DNA of 64,000 bases, taken from contig CM051459.1 in assembly GCA_028095005.1 (NCBI GenBank), forward strand, positions 203,585,902-203,649,901, in the 5' to 3' direction. The DNA is from Rhynchospora pubera (Eukaryota > Streptophyta > Magnoliopsida > Poales > Cyperaceae). How positions within the stretch are numbered: the first letter of the stretch is position 1; each line of letters starts with the position of its first letter. Shown piece by piece: positions 32,675 to 42,816 of this stretch. The notes under the pieces are model-generated. The model worked only from the letters and a program-made list of their open reading frames with translations. It was not told the origin of the DNA and did no database searches. A program made the translations under genes and the position numbers.

Positions 32675-33968
32675 TTAAAAGAATTATGTTTTTCGGACCT
32701 TCAATTAAAAGTAATTAACTTCCTCCGCCCAAGAATTTGGTCTCCTCGGTTGTGTATGCAAAAACTTATTCAGATTTCAGAATATTTTAATCATTAATTT
32801 ATGGTCGGACGTTCGAATTAGTCAATTACATATTACTTACTTCAATTTGTTTTCAAAACATTAAAATTTTATATAAAAAAAAAGTTCTACATGACTACAT
32901 CAGACTATAGTATTTTAGTTCGATTTGCAATTTGATCAATCACAACCTTTATAATTTTAAACGAATAGTCTGTTTTTTTTAGTCTAATATAAAAATTTTG
33001 GTCTACTTCAATATCATCTGGCTGTTAAAGTAGTGTTTTTTCATTACAACCCGTACAAGGAGCTAAGTTCGTTGCATAGCTTTGTACTGGCTGTCAAACT
33101 TTTGTACGTGTCATTCGGGATGCAGACTAAATAAGGTGCAAAGACCACAATTTTCAAAAACGTTCCCTTAACAATAATTGTTGACCTTTAAATTTATCTG
33201 TTTAGGACCACAGAGACTTATCTAACTAGCAATTAATTACTTAATTCCTGCTTATAATTAAATTATACATTTCGCCATCCCTTGAAAAGTATTTGATTAA
33301 TAGTAAGACATATTATCCATGAATTAAATTTTATGACCGTGTAATTTTGTTAATGTGATATATGTTCGGTATATGTATAGGTATTCGATCTCCATCAGTA
33401 ATACAATGAAAAGGACATTGTGGATACGCACATATATGTTTGGTGTGTGTGAAATCCTTGAAAATAGACTCTGATCATGGATCCAACTTCCGCTAGCTAT
33501 ATAAATTTGCTCTCATACTCATATTTATTACCCATAAAAATAGCAAAAAAAGAAAAAAAAATCCAAAGTGATTTCGTGCAAATTGTTTATTAGATTTATG
33601 ATTTATGGTATAATATTATACTAAGGACAAGGTAAGGTGTATACAATGTAATAATTAGTATTGAATCAGTATGTCACGATACTTTTCCGTTGTCATTTCG
33701 TTTAAACAAAGTAATTGAATTTCGGATTTATGAAAAATTCAGAACTCCAGCCTAATACAATGAATAATAGTTTAAAAGAAAAAAGAATGTCATAAGTATA
33801 CTCTGTACTCTTATTTATATTTCCGTAAGCAAATATATGATTACACCACCACATCTTCGTACGTTAGTATGCAGCATGCACAGTTGACAACAGTATTTGA
33901 CCTCTGTCGACTGTCGGCATGCCTATTTATTATTATTAAACAAAGAGGGACAAAGAGCAGCTGAGTGC
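32675..33968. other. Intergenic, no gene recognised
   Basis: About 1.3 kb of AT-rich sequence with no supported gene or repeat structure. Confidence 0.3.
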
Positions 33969-33976
33969 AAAAATTT

Positions 33977-34563
33977 CAGGGACGGAGCTACGTAGGGGCA
34001 AGTCCAGGCACGTGGCTTGTTTACCGAAATTTGTGGTGCAGTTAAGATTTTTGCACGTTAAAAAACTGAAAGAACTGAGAGTGCCTGGGCTTGGATTATA
34101 CATGTGTCTTGTCCTTGGTCTAATTTCTCTACAGTCTGCTCAGGCGCTCTCCTTCCCAAATGAAACGACTAGTTTTCCTTTATTTTTCTTCTGTATTTTA
34201 TACTATTCTATTGTTGGAGTTTTCTACATTTAATGCATCATTGATTAAAAATGAAAACGACAAAATCAGGAGAGACCATTGTTCTTGATTATTTTTTTCC
34301 TCCTTCCACAGTTCCACTACGTGCATCAACGCATGTTGCTACATGAGTTGAAACTTCCAACTTTTGTTCAATTCATGCTCAAACAACATGGAAAAAAATA
34401 GAATATAAAACAATTGTCTTTTAAAATACATGATACTTTTATTTATGCTAAAAAAGTAATATTCTTTAATTATTTTATTTTATTATTTAAAAATAATTTT
34501 TAATATTTAATTTATTAATTTGTGATAGTGCCCAACCTTAAATTTTGGCTGGCTCCGTCCCTG
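33977..34563. mobile_element. hAT element, ends CAGGGACGGAGC
   Basis: 587 bp with perfect 12-bp terminal repeats CAGGGACGGAGC / GCTCCGTCCCTG. The flanks AAAAATTT (33969-33976) and AAAATTTT (34564-34571) agree at 7 of 8 positions, fitting an 8-bp duplication. No transposase. The open frame at 34012-34233 lies inside and shows nothing recognisable. A lone end of a similar type (TTCCGCCCTG) is seen at about 43960. Confidence 0.85.
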
Positions 34564-34571
34564 AAAATTTT

Positions 34572-37500
34572 CAAGTTTGTGCAATCGTGTGTCAATAAAA
34601 TCCAAAGTAGCAAACTCAATCCCTGACTAATTGCAAAAATAAATAAATAAATAAGTAATTTTCGATATTTCCAAAGACCATAATATAATGCATCTATAAA
34701 TTAAATATATTCGCAAAGATAGCAAGGCTGATCGTTATTTATTTCTTGTACATGTGCTTAACAATTAAATTACTCATATGAATGCTTGTTTAAAAATTTG
34801 TTAAAGCCCGCAAGATATTATTTCCATTTGTCTCACTCGAAAAATACGGTAACGTTATACGTCTGACAAAAATAATTCTTAAAATAAATGACCGACAAAA
34901 CAATGAAATAATAAAAATTTTGCGGGATTAAGTCATAAGAATATTGACCAAAAAACAACAACCAATAAGGTCAAATTTCTATCTCCTAATTCAACTCATA
35001 TATCCAAATAAATTATACCTTTGTTATATTCAAAAAAATTCAACACCTATATCCATTGCTATATTTAAATAAATTATACAAGTTCCTGTGCAATCATTGC
35101 AATTATTATACTATGTGCTTTATATATTATATATTAGTTTCATTATCAAGGGAGTGGTATATGTATAGTCAATGTCACTTGCGTGCTTAACAGAATTAGA
35201 AATGGTTCGGAAAAATAATTGAATTTCTTTGTGAAGAAGAAAATATTGTTTTTGCAAAAAAAATTTATATGCAACATGAGTTGACATTTGAAATGGAACA
35301 ATCTATAATGTAAACAAAACCTAGATCATGTCAATGATGATCTAATGCGTTTTTTTTTTAGCTCATATGTATGTATTATTTTTTCCTCAAAAATAAATGC
35401 ACATTCATGTATGGAAAACATAAGAGAGATTAGCTGGGAATCAACAACATTCTATTTATACAACAATCAATTCGCCAAGTTATTTTCTATAACCACCACT
35501 TCTTAGTCAATATCGCATTTAATTATTAATTATGACGTAACATATTTTTACTCCACCATTAAATTCACGCAACCATTGCTACGTTTAGATTGTTTAGGAA
35601 TAAGAAGAATAGCCTATTTCTAGGTAGAAAGTATTGGGAAGTGTGTAACTTTGTGAAGAATTTAAATTGTTTATAATAAATTTACGTCTAGTAAGAAACT
35701 ATTACTCCTATTCCTATACGATTTAGAAGTTGTATATTCACTGTTCTTTATGTACTTCGATCGTGCAAAACTTTGCAGGAAATGTTGCTCCAAAGAGAAG
35801 TTCGTTTTATTAGTAAATAAAAGGTCCGTAACATGTGAGGTTTCGGCTAATGTACCAGCAGTTTGATATAATTATTTATATTCTTTTTACTGTTTGCTGA
35901 TCATAGAAATAATTACAATGGGCTCGGATTCACAGAATATGAGGTTACTCCGGAATAATGTTTTAATTAGATTAATAAATGATCAAATCAAACAAATTGG
36001 ATCAAAATAATGTTCCAAATTGAAACTACTTAGAAATACAACACTCTTAATTCAAAATAAATTTATTCTTAATTGTTTAAAATATTTTTTTCCCATTATT
36101 ACTATTATTATTTCCAACTTGTTTGGACCTAAAGACTTTATATTGTTGTTGTATTTAGAAATAAAATAAACAGACAAGAATTATTCATTATTATTTCCAA
36201 TCAAAATCTCAACCGTCCGAAGTGATTTATTATACAATAGACATTTATTCTCCTACTAAAATATTCTCGATTAAATATCTCTTTTTGAAATAAAAGCGGC
36301 TCAAATATACGATACGGCTTCCTCGTGACTCCTCAACAAAAAAAAAAAAAGACGTTACACAACACGTAAGAACCAAATTGAAACCACGCACAGAATTCCT
36401 GTGCACAAAACAAAAACAAGTATGAAAGCGGTCGACACATTTAATTAAACTCAAAAAAATCAACCCGACCGTCACATGAAACCTTCCTTCCATAATTCAC
36501 TATTCCTTTGGCTCAGAGGTATGTATCTGTAATCAGTATCAGTATCATGCCGATGCCTATTGTTACGTGTCGACATCACGTGCCCTGCCACAGACACATA
36601 AATGGACCTCCTTATTTTCCCCAATTTATTGCTCCCATTTCGGTGCTGTGCATTCCTAATCTAATTTAATGCACTCACTGACCTCCCACTTGGTCGACCC
36701 CTAACCCATCTCCATTTAATTTCTCTTGCGCATCTCATCCCGGAGATCTCCGTTTCTTAAAGAATCAGTTGGTCTTATTATTGAGGATGGAGTTATTGAA
36801 GTTAGTGAAGTTAACAATTGTGAGAAGTTAGTGCCATTTTAGAATTAGAAAATGTTGTTTGTTGTGATATGTTGAAGTTAGAGAGAGAAAAAAATAAAAT
36901 ATTAGTTTTGATATATTTTAAATTATATTATATTTAATTGTGATAATTATTATTATTATTTCTATAAGTATTACCACAAAATAATAATAATAATTCGTCA
37001 TCATTATCATGATCATGATGTATTTTGTAATTATTATTATCATAATTATATTATATTATTATTTTTATATTTTATTATTGTAATTATAGTTTAAAATAAT
37101 ATTATTTTATTAACTTATACTAGTAATATAATTGTTGTTATTTTAATATTAAAATTATAATTAATAAGTATAAGTTAATATTGTAATTAGTACACAAATA
37201 ATAATAATAATTATTATTTTTATTGATTTTTTAAGTTTGCCATGGAACAAATTTCTCTAACTCAACTTTTTTGTCAAGTTAGAGAAGTAGAGTGAAGTTA
37301 ACACTAACTTCACTAACTTGGGATGTGTTTGGTTGATGGAGGTTAGAAAATTAGTGCTCTAACCTCAAATTTGCTAACTTCATACCCAACCGAACATAGC
37401 CTGAATCCCAACTTTATCAACGTTGTTATTGACGTACAAGTATCTTTTTATAAAGTAATTAATTAAATAAAGTATATCATGCTTACTTATAAAAATAAAT

Positions 37501-37703
37501 ATACAAGGACTAAAATAATTAAGCAAAGGGTGTAAATAATTGTTTGCTCGATACAATCTTGGTCATTGATCGTTTAAATCAATAGCTTTGATGTTAGAGG
37601 TGGATACAAGATCACAAGCTCTTCACTTTTAATAGAAAGAAAAATTTCACTGGATTGGTTGTGCACACTTCAATATAATATATATATAGAGAGAAGTATA
37701 TAT
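34572..37703. other. Intergenic, with AT trinucleotide block and small repeats
   Basis: Mostly AT-rich. 36930-37225 is dominated by ATT/AAT repeats. 37320-37402 starts GGGATGTGTTTGGTTG and ends CCCAACCGAACATAGCC, and may be a very short MITE. A moderately GC-rich patch lies at 36500-36760. A G-box core (CACGTG) lies at 36578-36583. No gene was recognised. Confidence 0.35.
35579..35733. mobile_element. Degenerate GTTTGG-family MITE
   Basis: It shares the internal AAAGTATTGGGAAGTGTGTA and CTTTGTGAAGAATTTAAAT blocks with the intact copies at 40830 and 48089, but both ends have decayed (GCTACGTTTAGAT on the left). An old copy of the same family. Confidence 0.55.
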
Positions 37704-37708
37704 ATATA

Positions 37709-39470
37709 TGTTAGAGATATGTCCTAGAAGCCAATCATATTTGGCTACTTCTATGGTTTTATGTCATTGGTGATTTATATCATTTGTTCCTTGATTTATT
37801 TGTTGACAGTTCATTCAGATTGAGGATCTGAATTATAGATCGTTGTTTTTCATTTAGTAGTAAATGACAACAATAAATCTAAAACGTCTATAATCTTGAT
37901 AATTAACAAGGAACATTAATTATCAATAAGATTAGTATGCAAGTTAGGTGATGATTAAGTTCTATAGATCATTGGTTAAGAGTAACCAACTTAATTGCAT
38001 ATGTTTATGTTAATTGAACATAGTACAGGACATAACCCAACGAAATAAATATATGAATTGTGTTATGTGTCATTATTTATTTCGTTATGATTTTGATTCT
38101 AAGTTTGAGATGTTTATCTTTTCCACATGAGGATAGATTCAATAAATATCGTCTACCACTGATTCCCGATAAGGACCGCTATACGGACGTTATTTATGTT
38201 CTCTTGAATTGTGCGGAAAAAAGCTAAATTATCAAGAAAACGGTATGTCCCTCATTAATTCATTTAGTGAGTGACGATATCTTTTTGGACCCCTTGATGG
38301 AGATAGATTGTTTGCTAGCAACTGATACAATTATCTCTAGATAAAGAAACGTATAATCTGCAAGAATGACACATTCCTATCTTGGATTATACGGTGATAT
38401 CGTGTGACATAAGAATCAAAATAGAGATATACTTTAATTCTCTTATGAAGGATTGAAATATTGTAGCTGTACACTATTTATGCGAATTGGGAATCATAAC
38501 GTGTTGCTAGATACCGCTTATGATTATTGGAATTAAATAGCGATTTAACTCCATGTCCAACGTAGCTTAAATCCTCAAAGGATCACACAAAAATGATGTT
38601 TTAACCATGCGTGCATTATTTATTTATTTGCAATAATTAGTATTGCAAAATATGATAAGTTGATCAATTAATTAAATGGCGTTATAGACCGTTATAATTA
38701 ATTAAATCAGAAGGATCATATAGAAATAAATTAATGCATTTTCTAATCTCTAAATAATTATTATTAAGTTAATAATTATTTATTCAACACATGTATAAAT
38801 TAAAAAAAGGCTTTAATTAAATAGTTAATTAAAAGCCCAATAGAGAACCAAATTGGGAGCAACAAGAAAGGCCCATTTAATAATTGATTGAGTGGATCCT
38901 TTATGCAAAACACATAGCCCATAAAGGGCCCAATATGTGGCCGGCCTTGTATGGAGGTAGGTGGGTGGCAATCTTGTAATTAGATGGTGTGAGGTAGGTA
39001 GGGTTTGCACACTATATAAAGGGTTGTATGGTTGCAAATCCCCCCCTCTCTCTCTCTCCACAAACCCTAGCCGCCCCCCCCTCTTGTGGCCGGCGCCTCC
39101 TCCCTCTTTCCTCTCCCTATTGCTCATGTGTTGAGCCACCTTTCTTCCTCAAATTGATTTGTTGATTTGCTAGAAGAACGGGTTATCTAGGAATTAGTCT
39201 TATCATCCAAAGCTACTAGCATAGTTTTGTCGAGGATTTGGTTAATACCAAGTGGACTCGAGGAGCTTCGACAAGGAGGCCGAAGGAGCAAGCACCACCT
39301 TCAATCAAGCCGTGGTTCAAACCCCTTGATTACGATATCAAGGGAGGTATACCTTTGAACCCCTTCTCTTGTGTGAATGGCTTAGTACTAGTTCCTTGTA
39401 TGTGCATGCTTAATTGTGGCTAATTAAGAGTAATTAACCATAAAAATTAAAATTGTGCACTTAACTAACA
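37709..39470 (+). mobile_element. Ty1-copia (Angela-like) solo LTR, TSD ATATA
   Basis: 1762 bp beginning TGTTAGAGATATGTCCTAGA and ending ACTAACA, so TGTTAG/CTAACA form the terminal inverted repeat. ATATA lies on both sides (37704-37708, 39471-39475), although the target is a TA-rich microsatellite. The opening words resemble LTRs of the Angela/Wis group. A TATA box (CTATATAAAGG, 39013-39023) is followed by a CT-rich, GC-richer R-U5 region with AAACCCTAG. No internal genes remain. Confidence 0.85.
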
Positions 39471-39480
39471 ATATATATAT

Positions 39481-39877
39481 GATTGCTAAAATGCTATGCA
39501 TAGTACGGATGACCTTTGTGTTACGGATTCGTTCTTGAATTTCATGCTTCAAACTATCGATCCAAACCGTTCATTATCTTCCTCATATTGAAATCTCATT
39601 AAAAATCAAATTTTACATTTTTTGAATTTTTTTACTATTTTTCTCATATTTTTGAAAATCCTTAATCTAATAAATTATGGACCCTTCAATAATAGCGATT
39701 TTCAAAAATATAAAAAAATAGTAAAAATAAAAAAAAATGTAAATTTTGATTTCTAATGAGATTTCAATATGAAGAAGATAATGAACGGTTTGGATCGGTT
39801 GTTTGAAGCATTATATTTAATAACGAATCCGTAGCATGAAAGTCATCCGTGCTATGCATAGTATTTTAGCATTCCTC
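39481..39877. mobile_element. Foldback MITE, cluster member A
   Basis: About 400 bp. The left end is GATTGCTAAAATGCTATGCA and the right end is its near complement. Inner arms pair through GATCCAAACCGTTCATTATC and TTGAAATCTCATTA. TA/GA microsatellites separate it from its neighbours. It is the same family as member C. Confidence 0.85.
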
Positions 39878-39900
39878 TATATATATAGAGAGAGAGAGAG

Positions 39901-40300
39901 AAAAAGCATTCAATCAAAGCGCTTTAACCGGAGTCCCGGTTAAACACCGTCAAATCTCAATTTTGAAAGTTCAAATGATCGATCCAAACCGTCAAATATG
40001 ATCTCCATATTGAAATCTCCTTACCGACCAAAAATTTTATTTTTTTTAAAATTTTTAAGTATTTTTTTCGGATTTTAAAAAATCGTTAATCTAATTTGTT
40101 ATGAACCCTACAAAAATTGCTGTTTTTGAAAATCTGAAAAAAATACTTAAAAATTTTTAAAAAAATGAAAATTTTGGTTGGCAAGGAGATTTCAATATGG
40201 AGATCATATTTGACGGTTCGGATCGATCATTTGAACTTTCAAATTTGAGATCTGACAGGGTTTAACCGGAACTCCGGTCAAAGCGCTTTGATTGAATCCT
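39901..40300. mobile_element. Foldback MITE, cluster member B
   Basis: Arms of about 200 bp pair almost perfectly. The outer blocks are TTCAATCAAAGCGCTTTRACC and CCGGTTAAAC, with GATCGATCCAAACCGTC and CCATATTGAAATCTCCTT further in. The middle blocks resemble members A and C, but the outer ends differ, which suggests a common origin with exchanged termini. Confidence 0.85.
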
Positions 40301-40320
40301 CTCTCTCTCTATATATATAT

Positions 40321-40733
40321 AGAGAGAGAGAGGATTGCTAAAATGCTATACATAGCACAGATGTCCTTCGTGCTACGGATTTTTTTTTTAATTTCTTGCT
40401 TCAAACAATCGATCCAAACCGTTCATTATCTTCTTCATATTGAAATCTCATTAGAAGCCAAATTTTACATTTTTAAAAATTTTTTTACTATTTTTCTCAA
40501 ATTTTTTAAAATACTTAATCTAATAAATTCTAGACCCTTCAATAACAGTGATTTTAAAAAATCTGAGAAAAATAGTAAAAAAATTTAAAAAAATGTAAAA
40601 TTTGATTTTTAATAAAATTTCAATATGTAGAAGATAATGAACGGTTTGGATCGGTTGTTTGAAGCCTGAAATACAAGAACAAATCTATAGCACGAAGACC
40701 ATCCGTGCTATGCATAGCATTTTAACAATCCTC
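40321..40733. mobile_element. Foldback MITE, cluster member C
   Basis: Starts GGATTGCTAAAATGCTA and ends TAGCATTTTAACAATCC. The arms pair over about 190 bp with the same inner blocks as member A. A GA/TA microsatellite lies on its left and a CA run on its right (40736-40760). Confidence 0.85.
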
Positions 40734-40735
40734 TA

Positions 40736-40760
40736 TACACACACACACACACACACACAC
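40736..40760. repeat. (CA)n microsatellite
   Basis: A run of about twelve CA dinucleotides directly after foldback member C. Confidence 0.95.
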
Positions 40761-40829
40761 ATTGCTGAATTGATTGTACACCGTGTTTGGAAAAAGAGCA
40801 CGACACATGCATATAAAAAACTTCATTAC

Positions 40830-40986
40830 GGCTCCGTTTGGATAGGTGTGGGAAAAAGGGAAGACGTGGAAAGAAATATTGGGAAGTGTGTAACTTTGTG
40901 AAGAGTTTGAATTTTTTGTAATTTATTTCTTCCCTTCTTCCTTCTTCCTTCTTCCTACATTCTTCTCAACGCATCCAAACGGTGCC
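40830..40986. mobile_element. 157-bp MITE, termini GGCTCCGTTTGG, TSD TAC
   Basis: Ends GGCTCCGTTTGGAT and, on the complement, GGCACCGTTTGGATGCG, with TAC on both sides. The interior ATTGGGAAGTGTGTAACTTT and the CTTCTTCC tract are shared with the other copies. Confidence 0.85.
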
Positions 40987-40989
40987 TAC

Positions 40990-42240
40990 AATAATATTTA
41001 TTTTTCATTTTGAAAATAGAACAAATATATATATTTTTTTTCATGTGAAATTTAAAATGGGCGGGTTCGACTCCTAGTTTTAGGGAAACGAGAAGAGGGG
41101 AAATCAAACCAAAGAAATAATATTTTTTTTCAATAATAGCAACCCGAAGAAGAACATGCATTAAAGAGAGAACGGATGAACAGCATTAACACCAAGCGGC
41201 CAAACCACTTGACGTTCAAACTGGTGTGAACATATGAAATTTGCTCTCTAATAAAATAATATTTACATACATTTTTTAGAAAAAAATATAGACCTCAGCA
41301 CAAGACAAATGCCACCGTATACAAAGTAATTAATTATGTATAATCACGATTAAAATAAGCATGGCTCGTCAAATAAAATAATGTACCAGGTGTTGATTCA
41401 AAGTAAATTTAAATATTGGAGGAAGGATATATAAAATAAAACTATCTTCATTTTTTTGTGCAGATATATTTTGTAAGGCTGCCGACGGCCAGCGCTGTCC
41501 AGGCCAAAATGGAGGTGTCCATTCCAGGTGGCGAGTGAATCAACGGTCCGAAAACATGAACTGTTCCGAACGAAAACGAAACGAGCCAGGGTCAAGCACG
41601 CAACCGCAACAATTCACCTTATCACGTGACACCCCCGTGGGAAGACGCGTGACATCGCCACCTGTCGCGCATCCACTGGACGGAACCAGTATCGCGTGGG
41701 GCCCACAAAGATTGAATAATGAATGCACGCTCCCTGCGGCGGGGCGGGGGCACAGCTGTCCGAACTGGAGGCGACAGCGCGCCAGGCGCAATCATTAGTA
41801 CGGTCGACTGGTCCATCTCTCTCTCCGTCCGATTTATCTCTCTCTAACAAAGTAGTGGGTCCCGCGGTGCAATTATTTCCAGCTGATTGACGTGGGGGCC
41901 ACAGGTTATCGTTTGTCGCGTGGAACGTCTACCGTTCACCTCGCGGTGACCTGACTCGTCACATCAGATTCGTTTCTGTAATCTGTACGGTAGATCATTG
42001 CAGACGGCTACGGGACACCTACGATTTCCTCTACCTGACTACCAATGAATAATTCATGTTTGTTTATTTTTATTTATATCCCTATTATTAGTTTTTTTGC
42101 GTCTAAGAGAATGCTCTTCTGCAAGACTGCAACTCAGTTCTTTTATTATTATTAATAATATTGTGAGAAAGTTTCAATAAATTTTCTTAAATACTTTTAT
42201 GTGATTCTTTAATGAAAGCTTTGTAAAGATGATTTCGTTG
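40990..42240. other. Intergenic with a GC-rich promoter-like island (41470-42040)
   Basis: 41470-42040 is strikingly GC-rich for this window. It contains a G-box (TCACGTGAC at 41620-41628), GTGGGGCCCAC near 41696 (TCP-like), a second GTGGGTCCC near 41855, and TGACGTGG near 41890. A CT-repeat (41812-41845) follows. No open frame makes a known protein. The layout resembles an upstream regulatory region, but no gene follows on either side. Confidence 0.4.
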
Positions 42241-42813
42241 GGGTCGTTTGGTTCGTATGGAAATAATGAAGAATAGTTTCTTTTTAGAAATAATTTTTTC
42301 CTAAGCATCCAAACAAATTAGAAATAAGAAGAATTATAGCTTCTTCCTATAGACTCCGTTTGGTTGGCTTCTTTCCGTAATAAAGAATAAAGAATAACCA
42401 CTTTTTATCAATAAATTTATTTCTAACCATCCAAACTTTTCACAAAAATTACACACTTCCCAATAAATTTACCCCTTCGCAATAAATTTCTTCCCTTCTT
42501 CTTTCTTCCTACCTTATTCTCAACGCATCCAAACGGAGCCATAAATATTTTCTTCCAACAATTAATATATATAATTTCAACAAAATTAATTAAATACTAA
42601 TAGCTAAATGAAATTTTATGTGCTCTTTAATTAGTACTTTATTTAATATTTAAATAATATTTTTTTAATAATTTATTTAAATTAATATTAATTTGTTTAT
42701 TCTTAACTCACCATCCAAACAACATTTCTTATTTACAAAATAACACTCTTCTCAATATTTTTTTTTCTAAAATTCTTATTCCTTTTTTATTTCCATACCA
42801 TCCAAACCGGCCG
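42241..42813. mobile_element. GTTTGG-type MITE containing a nested MITE
   Basis: The left end GGGTCGTTTGGTTCGTATGG pairs with the right end (complement CGGCCGGTTTGGATGGTATGG), and both continue AAATAA. A direct TTG stands at either edge. The element is interrupted by the 189-bp copy at 42352-42540. Confidence 0.65.
42352..42540. mobile_element. 189-bp MITE, termini GGCTCCGTTTGG, TSD ATA
   Basis: Ends GACTCCGTTTGG / CCAAACGGAGCC, with ATA on both sides (42349-42351, 42541-42543). It has the same length and nearly the same sequence as 4640-4828, in the same orientation, so both are recent. Confidence 0.88.
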
Positions 42814-42816
42814 TTG

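Noticed and set aside
41060..41085. GGTTCGACTCC, resembling a tRNA T-loop
   Set aside because: The flanking bases do not form a T-stem, and no D-arm or anticodon arm lies upstream.
41535..41850. Overlapping frames on both strands in the GC-rich island
   Set aside because: Long frames are expected by chance in GC-rich DNA; none shows a domain, and several overlap in all registers.
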